A stretch of DNA of 64,000 nucleotides from Bacillus sp. 7884-1 (GTDB lineage Bacteria > Bacillota > Bacilli > Bacillales > Cytobacillaceae): contig NZ_NPDD01000056.1 in assembly GCF_002272245.1 (NCBI RefSeq), positions 26,252-90,251 on the forward strand, read 5' to 3'. Position 1 is the first letter of the stretch. The number at the start of each line of letters is the position of its first letter. Shown here one piece after another: positions 44,792-55,400 of this stretch. A model generated the notes under the pieces. It made no database searches. It was not told the DNA's origin and saw only the letters and a list, made by a program, of their open reading frames with translations. The position numbers were made by a program, and so were the translations under genes.

Positions 44792-45698
44792 ATTCGATAA
44801 GCGAAGGCTTTAGAGTCGGCTGATTCAGCTCATTTTCAGAGTCAGCATTATCCTTTCTGTACCATTCAAAGAATACATGTCCTAAGATAACACCATAAAC
44901 AATTTCTTGAATAATCTTCATTAAAACTCCACCGAGCTGTTGATCATGTAATAATGACATTGAACTAAATAACTCTGGACCACTAATGCTCAAACCTGCA
45001 AATGTTGCTGGTCCAACACAAAGACTCATTACCTGTGCCCATACTTCGGGATCAGAATAAGTTGCATAGATGGATCCTGGTGCAAAAATGATTAAGGCAC
45101 ATGCTGGAGTAATTAAGATACCGTCCGCAAAGATGTAACCAACCTTTTTTAATCCGCTTAATCTTTGATGTTCTGGAACAGGGTTATTTAGCGGCCACCA
45201 CATGAATATCGCAACGACAAAAAGAAGAGCTGAGTAGCCAGCATGGAACCAGAAGTTTTGCATAACACGGTCAAAAATCATTGGTATATGATAAAAAGAA
45301 AACAATCCATTAAAAATGATTAAGGCTATTAGTGGTTTTGTGAAAAACCGAAACAAAGAATTAATCAGCCTTACTTTGAAAAGCTTTCTCCATATCCAAA
45401 CCGGAATACCAAAAATAAATATTGGAGGTATGACCAGCACTAAGACTGCCATTGAAATCATATGGACGTAAAACATTAAATGAGCCATTAAATCTAATGG
45501 AGATCCTTTAATAGCATAGATTAGTGAAATCGAGAGCAAAAACAACCCAGCTTGTTTCTTTGTTAGTGGTTCACTATCAACAAACTTGCTGCGGAATTTA
45601 ATTGTAATTAAAAAGTATACTGCAGTTATTGCAAGCAGACTTAATAGAAAGTACGGGCTCCAAAGTGCTTTAAAGCCAAAAATATCTAATGTAAGCAC
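44790..45698 (-). CDS. ctaG: Cytochrome c oxidase assembly factor CtaG (caa3 type)
   Basis: 302-aa membrane protein of the Bacillus CtaG family (caa3_CtaG), with about seven membrane spans. Conserved parts: SPLDLMAHLMFYVHMISMAV, FWFHAGYSALLFVVAIFMWW and LHDQQLGGVLMKIIQEIVYG; histidines in the first and second suggest copper handling. In B. subtilis it is required for active caa3 oxidase, probably CuB insertion. A GTG start follows AGGTGATATGCG. It stands 126 nt after ctaF, across a terminator. Confidence 0.92.
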   Translation of the reverse strand: MLTLDIFGFKALWSPYFLLSLLAITAVYFLITIKFRSKFVDSEPLTKKQAGLFLLSISLIYAIKGSPLDLMAHLMFYVHMISMAVLVLVIPPIFIFGIPVWIWRKLFKVRLINSLFRFFTKPLIALIIFNGLFSFYHIPMIFDRVMQNFWFHAGYSALLFVVAIFMWWPLNNPVPEHQRLSGLKKVGYIFADGILITPACALIIFAPGSIYATYSDPEVWAQVMSLCVGPATFAGLSISGPELFSSMSLLHDQQLGGVLMKIIQEIVYGVILGHVFFEWYRKDNADSENELNQPTLKPSLIE

Positions 45699-45786
45699 CG
45701 CATATCACCTCTAAATAGTAATGAAATCATAATTTTATTATATACGGTATTAAACCAAGGACGCAAAGAAATGAAACAAGTTCCTA

Positions 45787-45817
45787 TAAAAAGAAAATCG
45801 GCATACGCCGATTTTCT
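45787..45817 (-). terminator. Intrinsic terminator after ctaF
   Basis: AGAAAATCGGC / GCCGATTTTCT, 11-bp stem with a 4-nt loop, followed on the minus strand by TTTTTATAGG. It ends the ctaCDEF transcript. Confidence 0.85.
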
Positions 45818-45824
45818 CTACTGT

Positions 45825-46160
45825 TTACCACCAAATAATTGTTGAGAAAGCTAACACTGTCACTAAACCAACTAGCAATCCTGAATAAAGAAACAATGAT
45901 GGTGCCTCATGTCCTTTATGACTCATATGCATGAAATAATAAAGCTGAAAAATAACTTGAACAATCGCTAGTAAAAGAATAAACGGCACGATAAACCAAG
46001 CCGAAAATCCTTTAGCAGCTACTACTGCAAAAGCAATTAACGTTAAGAAAATCATCAAAGCAAATGATACAACTTGATGTCTCATTTCTTCAGCGCTTTT
46101 TTTGCGACGATATTCAATGTCAACTTTTGGGTTCCCTGAATTTAATTGTGAATTTGCCAT
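45825..46160 (-). CDS. ctaF: Cytochrome c oxidase subunit IV (CtaF)
   Basis: 111-aa membrane protein with three spans (about 30-50, 54-75, 86-108) of the caa3 subunit IVB family. QVIFQLYYFMHMSHKG is the conserved loop in COX4-type bacterial subunits. It follows ctaE by 4 nt. It is the smallest structural subunit of the aerobic caa3 oxidase and has no redox centre. Confidence 0.94.
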   Translation of the reverse strand: MANSQLNSGNPKVDIEYRRKKSAEEMRHQVVSFALMIFLTLIAFAVVAAKGFSAWFIVPFILLLAIVQVIFQLYYFMHMSHKGHEAPSLFLYSGLLVGLVTVLAFSTIIWW

Positions 46161-46164
46161 CAGT

Positions 46165-46794
46165 TTATCCCACCATTCCCATTAAATAAACTACTGTGAA
46201 GATGAATACCCAAACTACGTCAATGAAATGCCAATATAGGCTGGCTACGTAAAATTTAGGAGCATTATATAAATCCAAGCCACGTTTAGCATTACGAACA
46301 ATTAACGTAGTGATCCATAAAAGACCGAATGCAACGTGCCCCCCATGGAAACCAACTAATGTGTAAAATGCAGAACCAAATGCACTACTTGTAAATGTAT
46401 GATGATACTCATGAACATAATGAGTAAATTCATAGATCTCTAATCCAAGGAATCCAAGTCCTAATAATAGGGTTAGGATTAACCAAAGATTCATTTTTTT
46501 AGCATTAAAGTTTTTCATGTGATACATCGCATAAACACTTGTTAAAGAGCTCGTTAATAACAGCATTGTCGCAACAAATGTCAATGGCAAGTCATATAAA
46601 TCTTTTGCTAATGTATGTGTTGTATCAGGCACTTTATCCTTTAAAGCAAGATAGGTAGCGAAGAGAGAGGCGAATAGCACAGTCTCTCCACCAAGGAAGA
46701 ACCAAAAACCTAAAAATTTATTTTTTGCTTCAAGGGTTGATTTTTCGGGCTCAGCAGGCCATGTTTCATACGTTAATTTATCTTCTGCGTGCAT
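46165..46794 (-). CDS. ctaE: Cytochrome c oxidase subunit III (CtaE)
   Basis: 209-aa protein with five membrane spans, the short bacterial form of subunit III. FLGFWFFLGGETVLFASLFA and YTLVGFHGGHVAFGLLW are typical, as is the ending YWHFIDVVWVFIFTVVYLMG. It stabilises the proton-uptake path of subunit I. Its ATG overlaps the ctaD stop (TAATG), giving translational coupling. Confidence 0.96.
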   Translation of the reverse strand: MHAEDKLTYETWPAEPEKSTLEAKNKFLGFWFFLGGETVLFASLFATYLALKDKVPDTTHTLAKDLYDLPLTFVATMLLLTSSLTSVYAMYHMKNFNAKKMNLWLILTLLLGLGFLGLEIYEFTHYVHEYHHTFTSSAFGSAFYTLVGFHGGHVAFGLLWITTLIVRNAKRGLDLYNAPKFYVASLYWHFIDVVWVFIFTVVYLMGMVG

Positions 46795-48665
46795 TATGCC
46801 TTAACCCCCTTATCCTCGTCATCAATCAATTCTTCTTTATGAATATGGAAACCATGGTCATCCTTCACAGAACGTAAGAACATAGCTCCAAAGGTGATCA
46901 ATAAACCAATAATAAGAACTGGTACTGACCATGCTTTATCATCCATGTTAAACAATGCACCAAATGCTGCAACGAATAAACCGAAAGCAATTACAAATGG
47001 CAGGATTGATGAATTAGGCATATGAATATCACCTAACGGCTCTGCAGGAGTCATTCCTTTTTTGCCTTCCATCTTTTCTAACCAGTAAGCGTCTAAACCA
47101 CGAACAAGTGGAAGCTGTTTAAAGTTATAGAATGGAGGCGGTGATGGTATTGCCCACTCAAGAGTTCTTCCGTCTCCCCATGGATCATTGCCAACGCGTA
47201 CATTTTTCACTGATGTCATGATGATATTGTATAAAAGAACAAGCACACCTAATGACATAAATACTGCACCCAGTGAACTAATTAAGTTTGAAAGTTCAAA
47301 TCCTTGGCCCGGCAGGTATGTGAATACACGGCGCGGCATTCCCCATAGACCTAGGAAGTGCTGAATAAAGAATGTCATATGGAAACCTATGAAAAACAGC
47401 CAGAAAGTAATCTTTCCTAATGTTTCATTTAACATCGTTCCAAACATTTTTGGCCAATATAGGTGGGTACCAGCAAAGATTGCAAAGACAACACCGCCAA
47501 CAATAACGTAGTGGAAATGTGCCACAACGAAATAAGTATCGTGGTACTGATAGTCCGCTGCTGCTGCTGCTAACATTACTCCGGTTACCCCACCGGCAAG
47601 AAACGAAGGAATAAATGCCAAGGCCCAATGCATTGGAGTTGTAAATTTAACACTACCTCCCCAAATGGTTAAAAGCCAGTTGAAAATTTTAATACCAGTT
47701 GGAACACCAATAGCCATTGTAGCAACAGCGAAAATCGCATTGGCAACAGGTCCTAAACCTGTTGTAAACATATGATGTGCCCAAACCATGAATCCTAAGA
47801 AGCCAATTAATACAGTAGCAAAAACCATTGATGAATATCCAAATAAACGTTTTCTTGAAAAAATTGGGAATATTTCCGAAAAAATCCCGAAAGCCGGAAG
47901 TACCAAAATGTAAACTTCTGGGTGTCCAAAAATCCAGAATAGATGCTCCCAGATAACAGTGTTACCACCCATTGTTGTAACAAAGAAATTCGATCCAAAC
48001 ATACGGTCAAACATCATCAATACTAAACCTACAGTTAATGGTGGAAATGCAAATAAGATAAGTGCTGAAGTGACAAAAGTTGTCCATGTAAACAACGGCA
48101 TTCTCATATAAGTCATTCCAGGTGCACGCATGTTAATAATCGTTACTAGGAAATTAATACCGCCTATTAATGTACCTATACCAGATATCTGTAATCCTAA
48201 TACGTAGAAATCAACACCGTGACCTTTAGAGGCCATTGCCAATGAAGCATATGATGTCCATCCTGCGTCAGGTGCTCCGTCAAAAAACCATGAAAGGTTT
48301 AAAAATACTCCTCCGAAGAAGAATAACCAAAATCCTAATGCATTAACAAACGGAAATGCAACATCACGAGCACCAATTTGTAAAGGCATTACCGCATTCA
48401 TAAAAGCAAAAACAAGCGGCATTGCTGCAAGGAATATCATCGTTGTTCCATGCATGGTTATAATTTCATTAAATAATCCTGCACTAACAAAATCATTGTT
48501 AGGTACTGCTAGCTGGATGCGGATAAATACTGCCTCTATTCCGCCTACTACAAAGAAGAATCCACCTGCAATAAGATATAGGATTGCGATTTTTTTATGG
48601 TCAACAGTCGTTAAAAAATCCCATAAAGTTGCGCCAAATCCTTTTTTTTGTGCGTAGGTACTCAC
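46794..48665 (-). CDS. ctaD: Cytochrome c oxidase subunit I (CtaD)
   Basis: 623-aa heme-copper oxidase catalytic subunit with about fourteen membrane spans. Heme a ligand H in TMHGTTMIF, the CuB-tyrosine helix in FWIFGHPEVYILVLPAFG (H-x3-Y crosslink motif), the CuB histidines in VWAHHMFTTG and the heme ligands in DTYFVVAHFHYVIVGG are all visible. The long C-terminal extension is typical of caa3 enzymes. A GTG start at 48665 follows GGGAGG. It is the second gene of ctaCDEF. Confidence 0.97.
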   Translation of the reverse strand: MSTYAQKKGFGATLWDFLTTVDHKKIAILYLIAGGFFFVVGGIEAVFIRIQLAVPNNDFVSAGLFNEIITMHGTTMIFLAAMPLVFAFMNAVMPLQIGARDVAFPFVNALGFWLFFFGGVFLNLSWFFDGAPDAGWTSYASLAMASKGHGVDFYVLGLQISGIGTLIGGINFLVTIINMRAPGMTYMRMPLFTWTTFVTSALILFAFPPLTVGLVLMMFDRMFGSNFFVTTMGGNTVIWEHLFWIFGHPEVYILVLPAFGIFSEIFPIFSRKRLFGYSSMVFATVLIGFLGFMVWAHHMFTTGLGPVANAIFAVATMAIGVPTGIKIFNWLLTIWGGSVKFTTPMHWALAFIPSFLAGGVTGVMLAAAAADYQYHDTYFVVAHFHYVIVGGVVFAIFAGTHLYWPKMFGTMLNETLGKITFWLFFIGFHMTFFIQHFLGLWGMPRRVFTYLPGQGFELSNLISSLGAVFMSLGVLVLLYNIIMTSVKNVRVGNDPWGDGRTLEWAIPSPPPFYNFKQLPLVRGLDAYWLEKMEGKKGMTPAEPLGDIHMPNSSILPFVIAFGLFVAAFGALFNMDDKAWSVPVLIIGLLITFGAMFLRSVKDDHGFHIHKEELIDDEDKGVKA

Positions 48666-48696
48666 AATTTTACCTCCCTTTCTTCCAATTCCTCTA

Positions 48697-49752
48697 TTAT
48701 TCCTGAACTTTTAATCCCATTAAATATTCTGTTACATCATTAATCTGTTCTTCTGTTAGATCATAACTACCTGTCATTAAGTTACCTGGCTTGTATTTTT
48801 CAGGATCTGTAAGCCACTTTTTTAAGTCTTCTTCACTGTGATCCAATACTCCTGCTATACGAGAACGTTCGCCAAAGTTTGTTAAATTTGGAGCACGTCT
48901 TGCTTCCGGTGGTGTACCATTTGCAGGTGTAACAGCATGACAGCCTATACAACTTTTATTAAAGATTTCTTGACCACGTTGAGCACTTTCAGTTTCTGCT
49001 AATTTTGGTTCTTCAACGTCTTTCATATCTGCAACCCAGTTATCAAAGTCATCACGGCTCATGGTTTTAACTTTAAAATCCATTAACGCATGTGATGGTC
49101 CACAAAGCTCTGCACACTTGCCATAAAATAAATCCCCTGCTTCTTTAGCCTTAGCGCTATCAAACTCTAACCAAAATTTATTAACATTCTCAGTATTCGT
49201 ATCGAGCTTTCCACCTACCGCTGGTACCCAGAAAGAGTGTTTAACATCAGAAGATATTAAATTAAAATATACCTTCTCATCCGTTGGAACCACTAAATCT
49301 TGACCAGTAACAATTCCTTGACCAGGATATTCAAATTCCCACCAATATAAATTGGAACGGACATTGATGACAAGCGCATCTGAATCTTTCTTATCCATTG
49401 GTGAAACATCTGCTAATTTAAATGTAGCAGAAACCGTTGGAACTGCTAAAAGTAATAGTAATAAAATTGGTATAACTGTCCAAATAATTTCTAGTTTGTG
49501 ACTTCCTTCTACTTGTTTTGGAATCTTTTCATCTTTCCGTCTGAACTTAAACATGACGATTAAGAAGATTACCATTACAACTACGATAACCCCTACCATA
49601 ATCAATGTACTTAGTTTCATCAGATCATATTGAATGTCTGCAACTTCACCAGCTGGCCTTAAAGTCGATAGGAACGGTTCGCCACATCCTGAAAGGATAA
49701 GCGAAAGAATCGCCAATATCGAGATCAAACGCCATTTTGCAAGCCTTTTCAT
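48697..49752 (-). CDS. ctaC: Cytochrome c oxidase subunit II with fused cytochrome c (CtaC)
   Basis: 351-aa lipoprotein: lipobox LILSGC with C23, two membrane spans (about 50-68 and 89-110), a cupredoxin CuA domain and a C-terminal cytochrome c domain. CuA ligands H182, C213, C217, H221 and M224 are present (KCAELCGPSHALM). Heme c binds at C268-I-G-C271-H272. The fused cytochrome makes the complex caa3 type. It is the first structural gene, transcribed from the 186-nt gap after ctaB. Confidence 0.97.
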   Translation of the reverse strand: MKRLAKWRLISILAILSLILSGCGEPFLSTLRPAGEVADIQYDLMKLSTLIMVGVIVVVMVIFLIVMFKFRRKDEKIPKQVEGSHKLEIIWTVIPILLLLLLAVPTVSATFKLADVSPMDKKDSDALVINVRSNLYWWEFEYPGQGIVTGQDLVVPTDEKVYFNLISSDVKHSFWVPAVGGKLDTNTENVNKFWLEFDSAKAKEAGDLFYGKCAELCGPSHALMDFKVKTMSRDDFDNWVADMKDVEEPKLAETESAQRGQEIFNKSCIGCHAVTPANGTPPEARRAPNLTNFGERSRIAGVLDHSEEDLKKWLTDPEKYKPGNLMTGSYDLTEEQINDVTEYLMGLKVQE

Positions 49753-49938
49753 AGCTAAATCATACCCCTCTTTCGATAAATGATTTCTTTACTTATCTGT
49801 GATCAAACATGTATGTAGTATTGTTCTTCTTAACGTTAAAAGAAACACGGAGACACAAGAAAGTATAACTGCCTCCGATATTTTAGTAATAACCTTAGGG
49901 ATACTTATAATCCCCATTATTAAGAAAGAACATCCCAG

Positions 49939-50877
49939 CTAAACTAATGTAACAATGACCATTGCAACAAAAATAATTGTTAAATATTGCAATGAGTACA
50001 CAAACATTAATTTTGCCCACTTAATATCATCTTTGATCTTATATCCATAAATCCCTAACACAAGCCAACCGATATTTAACACGGTTGCCAAAATTAGAAA
50101 TGGGATTCCTAATGAAGTAAGTAATAAAGGTGTTGGCAGTAATGCGGCTACCCATATTAAGATATGTTTCTTAGTTGTTTTAAATCCCTTTACTACTGGA
50201 AGCATTGGGATTCCCGCAGCTCTATATTCTTCTACACGCCTCATCGCTAATGCATAAAAATGGGGCGGCTGCCAAATAAACATAATAATGAACAGAGCCC
50301 ATGCCATCATATCAAGATTTCCATCAATTGCAGCCCAGCCAATTAGTGGTGGTACAGCACCAGAAATACTGCCTATGATTGTATTTGATACTAATTGACG
50401 CTTTGACCATAATGAGTACAGCACAACATAACTAAAAACTCCAAGCAGTCCAATCACTGTTGCAGTTACGGTAGTAAACAATAGAAAAATTGTTCCTAGA
50501 ACAATTAAGAAAATACCCAATCCAAGCACCTTCGAAGGAACTATTTTCCCCGTAACCGTAGGTCTTGATTTTGTTCTTTCCATTAAAGGGTCAATGTCAC
50601 GATCAATGAAATTATTTATGGAGCATGAACCCGCAATAATGAGGGAGGAACCAATAACGGTAAATAAAACTATATCTATGTTACTTAGAAAACTTTGACC
50701 ACTAAAATGTAGAGCCAGCCATATGCCAGTAAATGTTGTTATAAGATTTGAATTTACAATCCCAATCTTTATAAGTGCCATAAAATCTTTCCACATAGTG
50801 GATTTTGCCATATGAGAATTAAGACCCGTTGAGCCATTTTCTATCGTTGCTTCACCGTATGCCTTTGAATTTGGCAT
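49939..50877 (-). CDS. ctaB: Protoheme IX farnesyltransferase (heme O synthase) CtaB
   Basis: 312-aa UbiA-family prenyltransferase with about nine membrane spans. It attaches farnesyl to heme B, giving heme [21 protein letters not shown] is the first Asp-rich substrate motif, and the YSLWSKRQ region follows. The ATG at 50877 follows AGGAGGGGG; an in-frame start at 50937 adds a non-family hydrophobic extension without a ribosome site. Divergent from ctaA, whose enzyme carries the pathway on to heme A. Confidence 0.96.
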   Translation of the reverse strand: MPNSKAYGEATIENGSTGLNSHMAKSTMWKDFMALIKIGIVNSNLITTFTGIWLALHFSGQSFLSNIDIVLFTVIGSSLIIAGSCSINNFIDRDIDPLMERTKSRPTVTGKIVPSKVLGLGIFLIVLGTIFLLFTTVTATVIGLLGVFSYVVLYSLWSKRQLVSNTIIGSISGAVPPLIGWAAIDGNLDMMAWALFIIMFIWQPPHFYALAMRRVEEYRAAGIPMLPVVKGFKTTKKHILIWVAALLPTPLLLTSLGIPFLILATVLNIGWLVLGIYGYKIKDDIKWAKLMFVYSLQYLTIIFVAMVIVTLV

Positions 50878-51465
50878 CTTTCCCCCTCCTAAGTATGTTG
50901 TAATTATTATTATAATCCCGATAGATAACTTTACCAAATTACAATAGTTATTTAAAAGCTATTATTATTTTATAATATTGTTATTTAAGGAACACTTTCT
51001 CTGTATATTAAATCACACTTTAGTGTATTTTTGTGAATTTTTTTTGAATAATTTTTGTCTAAATTGTGTCCGTCGGTATTTAATACCCATTATACTATAT
51101 AATAGAATTTTTAGATAATAAAACACACTCTAATTTAAGTGAAATCCAAACAATTTCTTTGTGTTATAGACAACAAAAGCAAATATTAATGTTGTTATAT
51201 ATAAGATTAATTTAACCTATCTTTTTATTTCTATCAGACCCTTATCTATTTAGCAATAGTTATCACTATAATAATAGTGATAACTAGAAGGTATATGCAA
51301 TCTTAATTTTAATAAAAGTTATGCAAAAATTTCAGTTTTAATTCTGTTCTTTTTCCTATGTTTTCGTTATGATAAGGTAGTGCTTTTATCGTTAGATATC
51401 CCAAATCATTATACTTACAAAATATTGAACAAAATTTTTAGACTTTTATTTAAGAAGGTGATTGT
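50878..51465. other. ctaB-ctaA divergent regulatory interval (588 bp)
   Basis: AT-rich, non-coding, and longer than needed for two promoters. It holds the perfect 13-4-13 dyad at 51257-51286, and a smaller ACACT-TT-AGTGT dyad at 51015-51026 nearer ctaB. I saw no convincing CRE box and could not assign -35/-10 elements with confidence. B. subtilis ctaA-ctaB is controlled by ResD and CcpA. Confidence 0.6.
51257..51286. repeat. Perfect inverted repeat upstream of ctaA (operator-like)
   Basis: TAGTTATCACTAT and ATAGTGATAACTA are perfect complements (13 bp) separated by AATA, centred 194 bp before the ctaA start. No T-tract follows on either strand, so it is unlikely to be a terminator. It does not match the Fur, PerR, Rex, Fnr or CcpA consensus sequences that I know. 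Confidence 0.75.
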
Positions 51466-52371
51466 TTGCGACGTTCTTTAAAGTGGCTTGCTGTGGCAAC
51501 TACTATTGGAATGATATTAGTTTTACTTGGGGGCGCACTTGTTACAAAAACAGAATCCGGTATGGGGTGCGGAAGATCTTGGCCATTATGTAATGGGGAG
51601 TTTGTGCCAACGGAGATAACTGCTGAATTAGTTATCGAACTTGCTCACAGACTAGTATCTGGTGCGGTCGGTTTTATGGTACTCATATTATCCATTTGGA
51701 CTTGGAAAGTAATCGGGCATATTAGGGAAACAAAATTCCTATCCTTTCTTTCTTTTTTCTTTTTACTATTGCAAGGATTAATTGGGGCAGCAGCTGTAAT
51801 ATGGGAACAATCTGACTTTATCCTCGCATTGCACTTTGGTATATCACTTATTTCTTTTGCCGCAGTATTATTGCTTACTTTATTAATCTTTGAAATCGAT
51901 AAAAAGTTTGATGTAGATAAGCTCGTTATCGATAGAAGAATGGGTTTTCACATTATCTCTATTTCCATTTATAGCTATTTTGTCATTTATACTGGGGCCT
52001 TAGTTCGCCATACCAAATCAAGTTTGGTTTGCCGTGATTGGCCATTATGTGTCAATGACAGCCCAGCCCTTCCAACTAACCTATTTGAATGGGTGCAGAT
52101 GGGACATCGTGCGGCGGCAGGTCTCATCTTTATTTGGATTGGATATGTTACTTATTTAGCAGTAAAAAATTATCGTCAGCAAAAAGTTATCTATTGGGGT
52201 TGGATTAGTGCGTTTACTTTAGTATCCCTCCAGGTATTATCCGGAGCTTTTGTAATTTTTACACAGCTAAATCTTTTCATTGCTTTAATGCATGCTTTAT
52301 TTATAACCTGTTTATTTGGGGTACTAAGCTATTTTCTCTTTTTGCTATCCAGATCTCGAAAAAAACAATAA
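51466..52371 (+). CDS. ctaA: Heme A synthase CtaA
   Basis: 301-aa membrane enzyme with eight spans in two homologous halves, oxidising the C8 methyl of heme O to the formyl group of heme A. The conserved cysteine pair C35 and C42 ([18 protein letters not shown]) known from B. subtilis CtaA is exact; a second pair occurs in [11 protein letters not shown]. Heme-ligand histidines appear in [26 protein letters not shown] and LMHALFI. A TTG start follows AAGGTG. Confidence 0.96.
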   Translation: MRRSLKWLAVATTIGMILVLLGGALVTKTESGMGCGRSWPLCNGEFVPTEITAELVIELAHRLVSGAVGFMVLILSIWTWKVIGHIRETKFLSFLSFFFLLLQGLIGAAAVIWEQSDFILALHFGISLISFAAVLLLTLLIFEIDKKFDVDKLVIDRRMGFHIISISIYSYFVIYTGALVRHTKSSLVCRDWPLCVNDSPALPTNLFEWVQMGHRAAAGLIFIWIGYVTYLAVKNYRQQKVIYWGWISAFTLVSLQVLSGAFVIFTQLNLFIALMHALFITCLFGVLSYFLFLLSRSRKKQ

Positions 52372-52407
52372 AAAAAGTTGCCAGGTTTTATACTTGGCAA
52401 CTTTTTT
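52371..52407. terminator. Bidirectional terminator between ctaA and pycA
   Basis: AAAAAAGTTGCCA / TGGCAACTTTTTT, 13-bp stem, 11-nt loop, serving both convergent genes. Confidence 0.88.
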
Positions 52408-52411
52408 ATGA

Positions 52412-55400
52412 CTATTTATCCAATTCAAGTAGTAAATCTCCTGTTTGAATGGCTTCATCATTTTTTACATAAATTTCTTTTATTACTCCTGAAAAAGGAG
52501 CTTGAACGGTTGTTTCCATCTTCATTGCCTCAGTGATTATGAGATGGTCTCCTCGTTCCACCCGTTCCCCTTTTTCCACTAATACTTTGACAACAGTTCC
52601 AGGCATTGTGGCCGAAATATGTGTCTCATTTTTAGGATTGGCTTTTAATCTAGTTATTACTGCTGCTTTGATACTTTCATCTTTAATATTAACCTCACGC
52701 GGCTGACCATTTAGTTCAAAATAAACGACACGTGTACCATCCGCCTGCGGCTGACCAATTGAGACAAGTTTAACAATAAGTGTTTTTCCTGTTTCAATCT
52801 CTACTTCAATTTCTTCCCCAAGCCGAAGGCCATAAAGGAAAGTAGGTGTATCTAGAAACGAAATATTCCCATATAAGTCAACCGTATTCAAATACTCTTT
52901 ATAAACTTTTGGATAGAGCGCATAGGAAATCAAATCAATATCTGAAATTGTACGGCCCAGCTCCTTAGCTAACTCTTCCTTTAATTCTGAAAAATCAACC
53001 TCAGGCAGTAACTCACCAGGACGAACCTCCAAAGGTTTTTTCCCTTTTAATATTACGTTCCGCAGTTTTTCCGGGAATCCTTGATGCGGCTGACCGAGAT
53101 ACCCCTGGAACAATTCAACTACAGAATCCGGGAAGTCAATAGAGTCCCCATTATTAAGGACATCAGCTTCTGATAAATTATTTTGTACCATAAAGAGTGC
53201 CATATCCCCGACAACTTTAGAAGATGGCGTAACTTTTACGATATCCCCAAACATGTGATTGACCCGAGTGTACATTTGCTTGACTTCATCCCACTGATCG
53301 CCAAGCCCCACACCCTTTGCTTGCTGTTGTAAATTACTGTATTGTCCCCCTGGCATCTCATGCTGGTACACCTCTGAATGTGGTGCAACCATTCCACTTT
53401 CAAAATCATGATAATATTTTCTAACATCCTCCCAATAATAGGAAAGCTGTTCAAGGGCATTAATATTTACATTTGGTTTCCTATCCTTACCTTCTAATGC
53501 GTAATAAAGAGAATTTGCACTTGGCTGTGAAGTTAGCCCAGCCATCGTACTTAGGGCTGTATCCACAATATCTACTCCACCGTCTATAGCACGAGCATAG
53601 GTGAAAATACCATTTCCGCTCGTATCATGAGTATGAAGATGGATTGGAATATCTATTGTTGCTTTTAATTCAGAAATAAGTCGATAGGCTGCTTCGGGTT
53701 TTAGCAAGCCTGCCATATCCTTTATCCCTAATATATGTGCCCCTTGATTCTCAAGTTCTTTTGCTAGTACTTTATAATAGTTTAGATCATATTTTACTCT
53801 TGTTGGATCTAGAATATCGCCCGTATAACAAATTGCCGCTTCAGCGATTTTCCCACTATCCCTGACAGCCTCAATAGCGATTTCCATTCCTGGAACCCAG
53901 TTTAAGCTGTCAAAAACTCTGAATACGTCAATCCCTTCTTCCGCTGACTTTCTTACAAATTCTTTGATAAGATTGTCAGGATAATTTTTATATCCCACTG
54001 CGTTGGAACCGCGGATTAACATTTGAAACAGAACATTTGGAATTTTTTCACGAAGAACACGCAATCTTTCCCATGGGTCTTCTTTTAAGAAGCGGTAAGC
54101 TACATCAAAAGTTGCTCCTCCCCACATCTCAAGTGAAAATAGGTTCGGTATAAGCTTTGCTGTCGGCTCAGCAATATGCAAAATGTCCGTAGTTCTTACC
54201 CTTGTTGCCAATAACGACTGATGTGCATCTCTGAAGGTAGTATCCGTTAACAATACTTTATCTTGATTCTTTATCCACTGTACAAGACCTTCTGCACCAT
54301 TTTGGTCTAGAATTTGTTTTGTTCCGTCCTGGTAAGGAAAATCATATTTTAATTTAGGCACTCGCGGTTTCGAAAACACGGGTCTTTTCTTTTTTTCAAT
54401 ACCCGGGAAACCATTGACCGTAACGTTTCCAATATACGATAGCATTTTGGTTCCACGGTCCTTACTAGCAGGAAATACGAATAACTCCGGAGTTGAATCG
54501 ATAAATGAAGTATCATATTCCCCTCTTCTAAAATTCTCATGTCTTACAACATTCTCAAGAAAAGGGATATTGGTTTTTATTCCCCGAATTCTAAACTCTC
54601 TAAGATTCCGAACCATTTTAGAGGCTGCTTGTTCGAAGGTTAATGCCCATGTAGAAAGCTTCACAAGCAAAGAATCATAATAGGGTGTGATGACAGCACC
54701 TTGATAACCGTTTCCAGCATCAAGACGAACACCAAATCCTCCTCCAGAGCGATAAGCCATAATTTTTCCGGTATCAGGCATAAAATTATTAAGCGGGTCT
54801 TCTGTTGTAACACGTGACTGGATAGCAAAACCGTTAATCCGAATCTCTTCTTGTGGAGGAATCCCGACTATTGGACTGTGTAAATCCTGACCTTCCGCCA
54901 CTAAGATTTGCGTATGTACAATATCAATTCCTGTTACCATTTCAGTTACCGTATGTTCAACCTGAATCCTTGGATTTACTTCTATGAAATAAAAGTCCTT
55001 ACCAGAAACAAGAAATTCTACTGTCCCTGCATTTAGATAAGCTACATTCTTCATTAACTTAACTGCGGCTGCACAAATTTTCTCACGTAATGAATCGGAT
55101 ATTGATACACTTGGGGCTACTTCTACTACTTTTTGATGACGGCGCTGTACAGAACAATCCCGGTCATACAAATGGACAATGTTACCCTTTTTATCCCCAA
55201 ATATTTGTACCTCAATATGTTTTGGTTTCTCGATTAATTTTTCCAGGTAAACTTCGTCACTTCCAAATGCTGCTTTGGCTTCTGATTTAGCACGGTCAAA
55301 TGCTTCTTGCATTTCCTCTTGGTTCCTAACAATCCGCATACCACGTCCGCCACCGCCAAGGGCCGCTTTAATAATAATCGGATAACCATGATAGAAGGTA

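Noticed and set aside
51001..51060. TTGTGAA-like half sites considered as a Rex or Fnr box before ctaB
   Set aside because: The second half site is missing or wrongly spaced.
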